DNA of 5,757 bases from an uncultured Eubacteriales bacterium (lineage in GTDB: Bacteria; Bacillota; Clostridia; Oscillospirales; CAG-272). The notes below the pieces were generated by a model that saw only the letters and a list, made by a program, of their open reading frames with translations, was not told the DNA's origin and did no database searches. The stretch lies in the NCBI GenBank assembly GCA_934481325.1, contig CAKSPL010000089.1:1-5757 (forward strand), written 5' to 3'. Of this stretch, positions 1 through 5,757 are shown piece after piece; position 1 is the first letter of the stretch; each line of letters starts with the position of its first letter. The position numbers and the translations under genes are program-made.

Positions 1-1284
1 GCTACGGAGCAGTGCAACGAGCGGCACGGTACCAAATATTCCGCCGCAAATATGCGCAAGAAAATGACCATCAAGCTGGAATCGGGTACTGCGGCATTTA
101 CGGTCAAGATTTCGGCAGGCACCGCCGATGAGGCATATCTCATCTGCAGTGTGTTTGAAGAAATGGTTCCCCAGTATCTGAAATATGTGAATGAGGAACA
201 GTACAACCGCTATGAAGAAGCCGGTTCCAAAAAGCCGTTCTATATCAGCGTGATTGACCAGGCGAAAAAGCCCACCTCTCCGGATTCGCCCCGGGTGATG
301 CGCAATATGGCACTCGGTGGTCTCGGTGCCTTTGTAATCTCCTATATCGTATTGTTTTTGGTGTGTTTTCTGGATAAAACCATTTACGGTGTGGATGAGT
401 TAAAGGAGTCTTTTCAGATTCCGGTACTCGGTGAAATTCCGGAGTGGCGGCAATCCGGAGAGAGTGACAAGGACATTAAGAGAGAAAAACGCGCGATCCG
501 CCGCGGTCTTCACCGCAAAAAAACATTGGATAACCGAAATTACGTGGATCGGTTGCTTTCCTCCAAAACCTCTTTCTCGGTTGCGGAAGCGTTTAAGGCG
601 TTGCGCACGAATCTGGTATACACCAGCAGAAGCGGTGAAAAACCTGTTTTCGGTGTTTCTTCTGCCTTCCCGGGTGCCGGAAAAAGCGTAATCACGGCAA
701 ATTGCGCCATTACATTTGCCCAACTCGGTAAAAAAGTGCTGTTGATTGACGGCGATATGAGATGCCCCGCACAGACCAAAATTTTCGGCTTGGATAAAAA
801 ACACAAGGGACTGTCGGAATATCTGGTCGGCATTTCGGAGGCACCGTTTGAGGAATGCCTGATTGAGACGGCGTATAACGGTCTTTCGGTGATTCCGTGC
901 GGCAAGATTCCGCCCAATCCCGGCGAACTGCTCGCCTCGGACAGAATGGCAGAGTTGTTTGCACTGGCGAAAGAGCGGTATGATTATATTTTCATTGATC
1001 TGCCTCCGATCTCCGAAACTTCCGATGCAGGAGTTCTCACCGGTTGCGTGACCGGTTATCTGCTCGTGGTGCGTACGGCGTATTCCAATATGCAGGCGGT
1101 AAGCACCTCGGTGGAATCCCTGCAGGCGGTCAACGGAAAAGTGCTTGGCTTTGTGGTCAACGATCTGCCCGGAAAAACCGGCTCCTATGGGTCTTACGGC
1201 GGAAAATACAGCACATACAACAAGTATTCCCGCTATGAGGTACAGCCGGATCCGGATTCCACCCCCGACATTTCGGAAATCTGA
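1..1284 (+). CDS. Wzz-type chain-length regulator fused to BY-type tyrosine kinase, 5'-partial
   Basis: The reading frame is open from the first base, so the true start lies upstream and 427 residues are visible. The visible order is: end of the extracellular Wzz domain, a short proline-containing stretch before the membrane (KPTSPDSPRV), a membrane helix at about residues 103-124, a charged linker, then a cytoplasmic P-loop kinase domain. The kinase shows the EAFKALRTN segment (196-204) typical of BY-kinases, Walker A (SAFPGAGKS, 221-229), Walker A' (VLLIDGDMR, 246-254) and Walker B (IFIDLPP, 330-336). The tail carries six tyrosines in 17 residues (396, 399, 403, 406, 409, 412), the usual autophosphorylation cluster. 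Family knowledge: such proteins set polysaccharide chain length and control export through cycles of oligomerisation and tyrosine phosphorylation. The Wzy-like gene that follows after 17 bases fits that role. Wzz and kinase are one polypeptide here, whereas many Bacillota split them (CapA/CapB, CpsC/CpsD). The ATG at 52 is internal, because the Wzz fold needs an upstream membrane helix and more sequence. Confidence 0.93.
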   Translation, partial: ATEQCNERHGTKYSAANMRKKMTIKLESGTAAFTVKISAGTADEAYLICSVFEEMVPQYLKYVNEEQYNRYEEAGSKKPFYISVIDQAKKPTSPDSPRVMRNMALGGLGAFVISYIVLFLVCFLDKTIYGVDELKESFQIPVLGEIPEWRQSGESDKDIKREKRAIRRGLHRKKTLDNRNYVDRLLSSKTSFSVAEAFKALRTNLVYTSRSGEKPVFGVSSAFPGAGKSVITANCAITFAQLGKKVLLIDGDMRCPAQTKIFGLDKKHKGLSEYLVGISEAPFEECLIETAYNGLSVIPCGKIPPNPGELLASDRMAELFALAKERYDYIFIDLPPISETSDAGVLTGCVTGYLLVVRTAYSNMQAVSTSVESLQAVNGKVLGFVVNDLPGKTGSYGSYGGKYSTYNKYSRYEVQPDPDSTPDISEI

Positions 1285-1301
1285 TCCTGACGGAGGAACT
1301 T

Positions 1302-2675
1302 ATGAAAAGCATCATCAGAACACATTTTTTTATGATCTATCGTGCATCGGTATGTGTGTTGTTTCTGATGGTGCTTTTCTTTACGAGGCTGGAAACGGCG
1401 CGCATCGCTCCCGTTGCCGTGACCATCGTGCTGTTGCTGTCGGCAGGGCTGATTTTTCTCCCGCGGGTGCGGTTGCTCACCCTGCCGTTTTTTCTTTTAT
1501 GCCTTTTGCTGGTTTTCTGCTATGATTCCTATTCGGGGTTTATCCGGTATCTTTGGCTTCTGCCGGTGGTGGCGGCGGCGTTGGTAATCCATTTGGTTCG
1601 CCTTCGCCCGAAATTTTTGCGCGGAGCCGGTTTTTTTCCGCTTTTGGCAGTGGCACTTGCCACCACACTTGGCGGCGTGGGAGTGCTTACCCCGGGCGAA
1701 TACTTTGCCCCCATATCGCTTTTTTATGTATGCGGGCTCGGCGTGGGGCTGGTACTGCTGTATCTCGTTTTCAAAAACGAGATGCGGGACGAAGCCGAAA
1801 GCGCGGAATTACTGGCGGACATTGCCGCCCTTGCGCTGACAACTGCTGCGGTGATGCTCGGCTATCGTCTGCTGCACTTGCGGGAGGCTTTGGAACTTGG
1901 CACCCTGACGGAACTGCAGGGCGGCAATAATATTGCCACAATGCTACTCCTGTCCTTTCCGGCACTGTTCCGGTATACCAAAAAGCATATTGTTTTTCTG
2001 CCGCTCGGAATGCTGACCGTGCTGGCAACGATGCTCAGCGGCTCTCGCGGGGGGTTTTTGTTTGCACCGATTCTGCTGTTTTTCTGCCTGCTCTGGCTAT
2101 GGCTGACCGAAGAAAGACCTGTGGTGCGGCTTTGGCTCCGTTTGTTTGTGTACCTGTGCGGGGCAACTGTTTTTTCGGCATTTTTGCTGTATGTCTGCAA
2201 CTGCACCGGGATCAATCTCTCCAGTGAGTACGACTCGCGCCCGCGGTTGCTTGTGAGAAGTATCTCGGATTTCCGGGAAAGTCCCATTTTCGGCAAAGGA
2301 CTTGCCTATCAGGGTAATAACGACCTGTATCACTCCAAGCAGGGTGCCATCAACTGGTTTCATATGTTTTTCCCGCAGATTATCGGCAGTATGGGGCTTT
2401 GCGGAATCCTTGCCTGGGGCTGGCAGCTTTATACCAGGGCGCGGCTTTCGTGGGCGCGCTGGGCGCATCCGGATTTCGCGTTTGCGCTTTGTTATCTCGG
2501 TTTGTTTTTGATGTCGCAGGTCAACCCCGGTGAATTCTGTCCGATTCCTTACGCACTGGAAGCCGTGCTTTTTATGGTTGTGCTGGAAAACGGAACGGAG
2601 AGTACCGCGTTGAAATATAATGAAAAAAGAAGAAGGAAAGGGGAAACGGAAAAAACCGCAAAAGCGGCAGAGTAA
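1302..2675 (+). CDS. O-antigen ligase / Wzy polymerase superfamily membrane protein
   Basis: A 457-residue, very hydrophobic protein with roughly 12-14 predicted membrane segments spread over residues 10-430. The family signature is the SGSRGG motif at residues 246-251, located between membrane segments, followed by a long outward loop with an arginine-rich start (DSRPRLLVRSISDF), an SPIFGKG element and a later histidine (WFHMFF) just before the next helix. This is the pattern of the Wzy_C / O-antigen ligase group, whose members polymerise or ligate lipid-linked oligosaccharides on the outer face of the membrane. A Gram-positive host and the kinase/Wzz neighbour favour a capsule or exopolysaccharide polymerase over a lipopolysaccharide ligase; the exact sugar substrate cannot be inferred. 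The start is supported by GGAGGA at 1292-1297, four bases before the ATG. The last ~25 residues are strongly charged (KRRRKGETEK) and hold a TATAAT that may serve glmS. No terminator follows; the stop codon lies three bases before the glmS ribozyme cleavage site. Confidence 0.85.
   Translation: MKSIIRTHFFMIYRASVCVLFLMVLFFTRLETARIAPVAVTIVLLLSAGLIFLPRVRLLTLPFFLLCLLLVFCYDSYSGFIRYLWLLPVVAAALVIHLVRLRPKFLRGAGFFPLLAVALATTLGGVGVLTPGEYFAPISLFYVCGLGVGLVLLYLVFKNEMRDEAESAELLADIAALALTTAAVMLGYRLLHLREALELGTLTELQGGNNIATMLLLSFPALFRYTKKHIVFLPLGMLTVLATMLSGSRGGFLFAPILLFFCLLWLWLTEERPVVRLWLRLFVYLCGATVFSAFLLYVCNCTGINLSSEYDSRPRLLVRSISDFRESPIFGKGLAYQGNNDLYHSKQGAINWFHMFFPQIIGSMGLCGILAWGWQLYTRARLSWARWAHPDFAFALCYLGLFLMSQVNPGEFCPIPYALEAVLFMVVLENGTESTALKYNEKRRRKGETEKTAKAAE
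2616..2621 (+). promoter_or_regulatory. Candidate -10 box (TATAAT) for glmS inside the Wzy-like gene
   Basis: A perfect TATAAT sits in the final codons of the upstream gene, about 57 bases before the ribozyme cleavage site. Transcription would begin near 2628 and include the whole ribozyme. No convincing -35 hexamer lies 16-18 bases upstream (the bases there read about GAACGG), and there is no TGn extension, so the site may be fortuitous. The alternative is that glmS is transcribed only by read-through from the polysaccharide genes. Confidence 0.3.
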
Positions 2676-2677
2676 GT

Positions 2678-2815
2678 AGCGCCGGGCCGCGGGAGCGGTG
2701 ACGAGGAGAGGGGAGTATCGAGTTTTCGGCGGATGCCCCTCCGGCAGATGCACACTGCCGCAACAGGTGACAAATATGCAGGCAACCGCAAAACAAATCA
2801 CCGGAAAAGCCGAGG
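2678..2815 (+). ncRNA. glmS ribozyme (glucosamine-6-phosphate-activated self-cleaving RNA)
   Basis: The conserved blocks of this ribozyme class occur in the right order and spacing: AGCGCC at 2678-2683, TGACGAGG at 2699-2706, TATCGA at 2716-2721 and TCGGCGGATG at 2726-2735. Cleavage is expected between A2678 and G2679. Visible helices are P1 (CCGC 2687-2690 with GCGG 2695-2698, GGGA tetraloop), P2 (2708-2713 with 2736-2741), the P2.2 core pairing (CGCC 2680-2683 with GGCG 2728-2731), P3 (2742-2747 with 2755-2760), P4 (GGTGA 2766-2770 with TCACC 2798-2802) and P4.1 (TGCAG 2777-2781 with CCGCA 2786-2790, GCAA loop, one A-C mismatch). Known role: GlcN6P acts as the cofactor for cleavage, and the downstream mRNA with its new 5' hydroxyl is then degraded, giving feedback on glmS. 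The position directly before glmS confirms the call. The 3' limit is approximate, because no clear partner for the P3 loop (the P3.1 pseudoknot) was found. Confidence 0.94.
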
Positions 2816-2847
2816 AAAACGGAACTCTGTTGACGTGACCCGTTTTC

Positions 2848-2854
2848 GGAAAGG
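2848..2854 (+). promoter_or_regulatory. Ribosome binding site of glmS; decides the start
   Basis: GGAAAGG lies 12 bases before the ATG at 2867 and only three bases before an in-frame TTG at 2858. Three bases is too close for initiation. The TTG start would also add Asn-Ile-Met in front of the catalytic cysteine, which must become the N-terminal residue. The ATG at 2867 is therefore the start, although the spacing is somewhat long. Confidence 0.6.
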
Positions 2855-2866
2855 TTTTTGAATATT

Positions 2867-4699
2867 ATGTGTGGTATCATTGGATACACGGGACCGGCAG
2901 AAGCCATGCCAATCCTTTTGAACGGTCTTTCCACCCTGGAATACCGCGGGTATGACTCTGCCGGAATTGCCGTGCAGAAGGACGGAATCCAAATCGTAAA
3001 GACCAAGGGCAGACTGACCCTGTTGGAGGAGAAGTTAAAGGAACACGCGGAGCTTTCCGCGGCGCATTGCGGCATCGGGCATACCCGTTGGGCAACGCAC
3101 GGAGAGCCTTCCGACCGCAATTCGCACCCCCACGCTACCGAAAATCTGGCACTGGTGCATAACGGCATTATCGAAAACTATGCCGAAATTGCCGCGTTCC
3201 TGGCGGGAAAAGGCTACACCTTTGTCTCCGAAACCGACACCGAAACCGCCGCAAAGCTGGTGGATTATTACTATCTGCAAACCGGAGATGCCAAAAAGGC
3301 AATCTTCCTTGCCACCAAGCAATTGCGTGGCTCCTACGCGTTCGGCGTGATTTTCCGCGACCTGCCGGATGTGATTTTTGCCATCCGCAAGGATAGCCCC
3401 CTGGTGGTGGCGTCCACCAAGGACGGCGGCGTGATTGCCTCCGACGTGCCGGCAATTCTTGCCCACACAAAGGATTACTATCGGCTTGATGAGGGCGTTC
3501 TGGCGGTGCTGACCCCCGATGCGGTGCATTTTTACACCGATGACGGAAAGGAAACCGTGCAGAAAACCGAGCACGTGGACTGGAACGTGGAGGAGGCGCA
3601 GAAGGGCGGCTATCCGCACTTTATGATTAAGGAAATCTTTGAAGAGCCGGACGCCATTCGCCGCACGGTGGAACCCCGACTGAAAAACGGCTTGCCGTAT
3701 TTCGATGTTGCCGCACTGGACAGTGCGGACATCGGCAGATTTTCCGCCATTCATATCGTTGCCTGCGGCACGGCTATGCACGCCGGGCTGATCGGCAAAA
3801 ACATCATCGAGCGGCTTGCCCGCGTGCCGGTGAACGTGGAAATTGCCAGCGAATTTCGCTACCGTGATCCGATTCTCGGCAAAAACGATTTGGTGATTCT
3901 GCTGTCCCAATCCGGTGAAACGGCGGATACCCTGGCGGCATTGCGCCACGCAAAGGAGAACGGTGTGTATACGCTGGCGATTGTCAATGTAATCGGCTCC
4001 TCCGTGGCAAGAGAGGCGGACAGCGTGCTGTACACCTGGGCAGGCCCTGAAATTGCCGTGGCAAGCACCAAGGCATACAGCGTGCAGTGCGCACTGCTTT
4101 ATCTGTTTGCAATGAAGCTGGCATTGGTGCGCGGTAAAATGACCGAAGCGGCAGTGCGCGACGTCTGCGGCAAACTGCTGGAAAAGGTTCCGGAAGCCAT
4201 CCGTCAGACCATTGAAATGAGTGACCGTATCCGCTCCTTTGCGGCACAGATCAAGGATGCGGAGCATCTGTTCTATATCGGGCGCAAGGTAGACTGGGAT
4301 CTTTGCATTGAAGGCTCGCTCAAGCTCAAAGAAATTTCCTATATCCACAGCGAGGCATATGCCGCAGGGGAACTCAAGCACGGCACCATTTCCCTGATTG
4401 TGGAGGGAACCCCCGTGGTGGCGGTGACCACTGCCTCCGACGTATGCGAAAAAACCATCTCGGGCATCCGGGAGGTCAAATCCCGCGGTGCGTGGGTGCT
4501 GTCGGTTACCACCAAGGAGATTGCCGACCGTTTCCCGATTCCGTGCGATGAGCAGATTGTACTGCCCGAAATCGATGAACTGCTGGCACCCTTCCCCGGA
4601 GTAACGGTGTTGCAACTGTTGGCGTATCACGTGTCGGCACTCAAAGGTCTTGACGTTGACAAACCGCGCAACCTTGCAAAATCGGTTACGGTAGAATAA
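2867..4699 (+). CDS. glmS: Glutamine-fructose-6-phosphate aminotransferase (glucosamine-6-phosphate synthase)
   Basis: A 610-residue cytoplasmic enzyme that converts fructose-6-phosphate and glutamine to glucosamine-6-phosphate and glutamate, the first committed step toward UDP-GlcNAc for peptidoglycan and surface glycans. The N-terminal class II glutaminase domain (about 1-220) begins MCGIIGYTG, with Cys2 as nucleophile after Met removal, and shows EYRGYDSAG, HTRWATHG, HNGIIEN and SETDTE. Two SIS domains follow (about 285-420 and 455-590). Sugar-phosphate-binding elements are ACGTAMHAG (299-307) and SQSGET (347-352). The isomerase segment KLKEISYIHSEAYAAGELKHG spans 486-506 and contains Lys486, Glu489 and His505, which match the catalytic residues of the E. 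coli enzyme. The end, NLAKSVTVE, is the canonical C-terminus. Length agrees with E. coli GlmS (609 aa). The residue after ACGT is Ala where E. coli has Ser, a variation I believe occurs in clostridial enzymes. Expression is expected to be controlled by the ribozyme in its leader; a strong terminator follows the stop. Confidence 0.98.
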   Translation: MCGIIGYTGPAEAMPILLNGLSTLEYRGYDSAGIAVQKDGIQIVKTKGRLTLLEEKLKEHAELSAAHCGIGHTRWATHGEPSDRNSHPHATENLALVHNGIIENYAEIAAFLAGKGYTFVSETDTETAAKLVDYYYLQTGDAKKAIFLATKQLRGSYAFGVIFRDLPDVIFAIRKDSPLVVASTKDGGVIASDVPAILAHTKDYYRLDEGVLAVLTPDAVHFYTDDGKETVQKTEHVDWNVEEAQKGGYPHFMIKEIFEEPDAIRRTVEPRLKNGLPYFDVAALDSADIGRFSAIHIVACGTAMHAGLIGKNIIERLARVPVNVEIASEFRYRDPILGKNDLVILLSQSGETADTLAALRHAKENGVYTLAIVNVIGSSVAREADSVLYTWAGPEIAVASTKAYSVQCALLYLFAMKLALVRGKMTEAAVRDVCGKLLEKVPEAIRQTIEMSDRIRSFAAQIKDAEHLFYIGRKVDWDLCIEGSLKLKEISYIHSEAYAAGELKHGTISLIVEGTPVVAVTTASDVCEKTISGIREVKSRGAWVLSVTTKEIADRFPIPCDEQIVLPEIDELLAPFPGVTVLQLLAYHVSALKGLDVDKPRNLAKSVTVE

Positions 4700-4701
4700 A
4701 C

Positions 4702-4749
4702 AAAAACCCGCAAATCCCCCATATATGGAGGGATTTGCGGTTTTTTTTT
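4702..4749. terminator. Strong intrinsic terminator, probably bidirectional, after glmS
   Basis: An 11-bp perfect stem (CCGCAAATCCC at 4708-4718 with GGGATTTGCGG at 4730-4740) has a short loop around ATATAT and is followed by nine T residues at 4741-4749. A run of five A residues at 4702-4706 gives the matching U tract on the opposite strand. The hairpin lies between two converging genes (glmS ends at 4699, the minus-strand frame ends at 4775), so it can end both transcripts. Confidence 0.93.
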
Positions 4750-4774
4750 GAGGGGGGAGCCGGAGGCTGTTCGC

Positions 4775-5236
4775 TCAGGATTCCAGCTGTCTTCCGAGAA
4801 ATCCCGCGGCGGTCTGAATCAGCTTGGTTTCCGCCTCCGGGTGTGCGACGGCGGTTTCCTTGCCGTCCGTATCCAGTGATACCACACAGCCGACGATGTC
4901 CCCCTCGGAGAGGATCGGCATCGCCACGCGGATATAGTGTGCGCCGCCGTTCACAGCGGGGATTTTTTCCGCATCCTCCCGCCACACGTAAAGCGTGCGC
5001 CCTTCGATGATTTTTTCCAGTCCCTCCGTGAGCGATTTGTCGGCATATTCCTTGCGGGGAACGCCCGCCGAGGCAATAACGCTGTCCCGGTCGCAAATCA
5101 CCACCGAGAGGGAGCAGGTTTTATAGAGTGTTTCGGCATACTCGCCGGCAAAACCGGCAAGCTCGCCGATGGGGGAGTACTTTTTGAAAATGACTTCACC
5201 CTCGCGGTCGGTGTAGATTTCCAGAGGGTCGCCGCC
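4775..5236 (-). pseudogene. spoVT: spoVT 3' fragment (lacks the first ~30 codons)
   Basis: About 153 residues align from memory with B. subtilis SpoVT from Gly31 to its end (178 aa): GDPLEIYTDREGEV, then KKYSPIGEL, CDRD, and the C-terminal AAGFLGRQLES against AAGFLARQMEQ. The missing part is the MKATGIVRRIDDLGRVVIPKEI-like first half of the AbrB-type swapped-hairpin DNA-binding domain, so this piece alone should not bind DNA. The GAF-like ligand domain is complete. SpoVT in spore formers is a forespore transcription factor that tunes sigma-G-dependent genes and germination. The frame is intact and shows no stop codons or frameshifts, which argues for recent interruption or for selection to keep it restorable. 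It could also be an already dead remnant if no 5' half survives elsewhere in the genome. Confidence 0.85.
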
Positions 5237-5757
5237 ACTGATAACATTGACACGAAAAACCTTATCAACTTGGTTTTTTGCCGACTGAACCACCACAGAA
5301 TTGTATTTTTCTGCGGTTCTTTCGATATTCTCCGTGTCTCCGTTAAAATTTGCGCTTGTCTCCGTTTCGGGCGCATCGTCGCACCGTAGGAGCGCGTCTA
5401 CGTCATCTCGCAGCTTGATCTCAATGCGGTTTTCATATACGATGATGCGGTCAACAATCAGCCCGATGTCGCGCTTGTCCAGCTTCTCTTTCGTCAGGAT
5501 ATCGTGGAAGATCTCCAGCACCGTTTTTGCATGGCGGTTGGCTCTGATGATGGTATTTCTCGTATCTGCCGTCATGGCGATCTGATTTTCCAGCCCCTGA
5601 ATCCGGTTTGCACTTTCCTCGATCAGCGCGTCGTAGGTTTCCATGATGACATCCTCGTTTCCTTTTGCGCGTGCGAGGTCACGGGATTTCTGCCGCATCA
5701 GGATTTTGAGTGAATCCTTTTCCTGCTCGATGAGCTTTGCAAGCTCCTCCGCGGCTT
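4775..5757 (-). CDS. Composite frame: serine recombinase C-terminus read through into SpoVT C-terminal domain, 5'-partial
   Basis: The frame is open to the window edge, and 326 residues are visible. The ATG at 5698 is internal, since coding sequence of the same coiled-coil type (AAEELAKLIEQEKDSL) continues upstream. Residues 1 to about 115 are a long charged helix followed by a short domain with IVDRIIVYENRIEIKLRDDV, the usual C-terminal region of clostridial large serine recombinases (coiled coil, then a 'DRI.VY...IEI' strand motif). From residue 174 (GGDPLEIY) to the stop, the sequence is SpoVT-like. About 50 low-complexity, poorly conserved residues link the two. The catalytic serine domain and zinc ribbon lie outside the window. 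Recombinases of this type insert and excise integrative elements or phages between short att sites. What is seen is an uninterrupted composite frame; the inference is that an element inserted in spoVT and that its recombinase gene has no stop before the junction. Whether the long SpoVT tail affects recombinase activity is unknown. Confidence 0.82.
   Translation of the reverse strand, partial: AAEELAKLIEQEKDSLKILMRQKSRDLARAKGNEDVIMETYDALIEESANRIQGLENQIAMTADTRNTIIRANRHAKTVLEIFHDILTKEKLDKRDIGLIVDRIIVYENRIEIKLRDDVDALLRCDDAPETETSANFNGDTENIERTAEKYNSVVVQSAKNQVDKVFRVNVISGGDPLEIYTDREGEVIFKKYSPIGELAGFAGEYAETLYKTCSLSVVICDRDSVIASAGVPRKEYADKSLTEGLEKIIEGRTLYVWREDAEKIPAVNGGAHYIRVAMPILSEGDIVGCVVSLDTDGKETAVAHPEAETKLIQTAAGFLGRQLES
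5237..5757 (-). mobile_element. Edge of a putative serine-recombinase integrative element inserted in spoVT
   Basis: Only the left edge of the element is in the window. Homology to SpoVT stops near 5236, and on the other side the same frame is recombinase sequence. Hand-counted GC falls from about 55% in 5131-5230 to about 39% in 5241-5340, which fits a foreign junction; farther right the composition rises again. The att core cannot be defined because the second junction is outside the window. Placement of the recombinase at the element boundary is typical of elements that use large serine recombinases. Confidence 0.6.

Noticed and set aside
2656..2667. CCGC-AAAA-GCGG hairpin as a terminator after the Wzy-like gene
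   Set aside because: The stem is only four base pairs, lies inside the coding region and has no T run after it.
2620..2679. 19-codon basic peptide frame (MKKEEGKGKRKK...) overlapping the Wzy-like gene end
   Set aside because: No ribosome binding site precedes the ATG, and the frame overlaps both the coding tail and the ribozyme cleavage site. Its basic content follows from an A/G-rich stretch.
2698..2838. GTG-initiated small frame between the Wzy-like gene and glmS
   Set aside because: Its bases are explained by the conserved structure of the glmS ribozyme, and no ribosome binding site is present.
2858..2866. TTG start three codons upstream for glmS
   Set aside because: It would mask the N-terminal catalytic cysteine and sits only three bases from the ribosome binding site.
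3035..4630. 531-codon open frame on the minus strand opposite glmS
   Set aside because: It lies entirely within glmS in antisense, has low-complexity Cys/His/Arg-rich translation and no recognisable family. It is a shadow produced by the codon usage of glmS.
4735..5010. Plus-strand frame after the glmS terminator
   Set aside because: It begins around the terminator T run and is antisense to the conserved SpoVT domain; its Arg/Pro-rich translation is typical of a shadow frame.

Overview
The window comes from a spore-forming member of the Bacillota, most likely a clostridial lineage of moderate GC content. Three observations support this: a metabolite-sensing ribozyme of the glmS class precedes glmS, a 3' piece of spoVT (a spore-former regulator) lies at the right end, and the recombinase next to it belongs to the large serine recombinase type common in clostridial mobile elements. 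The exact genus cannot be told from the sequence.

Left part (1-2675, + strand): the end of a surface polysaccharide operon. The first gene, cut off at its 5' end, encodes a one-piece Wzz-type chain-length regulator and BY-type tyrosine kinase with a six-tyrosine C-terminal tail. Seventeen bases later comes a polytopic membrane protein of the O-antigen ligase / Wzy polymerase superfamily. Together they would polymerise an exported polysaccharide and control its length.

Middle (2678-4749, + strand): a glmS ribozyme starts three bases after the stop codon of the Wzy-like gene and runs into the leader of glmS (glucosamine-6-phosphate synthase, 610 aa, all key motifs intact). Glucosamine-6-phosphate would trigger self-cleavage and lower glmS expression. 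No terminator lies between the polysaccharide genes and glmS, so read-through transcripts would be cut right behind the Wzy-like stop codon. A strong hairpin with flanking A and T runs closes the unit and probably works in both directions.

Right part (4775-5757, - strand, converging on glmS): one open frame, still open at the window edge, that is a composite. Its upstream part is the C-terminal coiled-coil end of a large serine recombinase. Its downstream part is SpoVT from about residue 31 to its natural end. The DNA-binding start of SpoVT is missing. The simplest reading is that a serine-recombinase element sits inside spoVT, with the recombinase gene at its edge reading through the junction into the host gene. 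Its other end and the 5' part of spoVT should lie beyond the right edge. This resembles the skin-type elements that interrupt sporulation genes and is the most interesting signal here.
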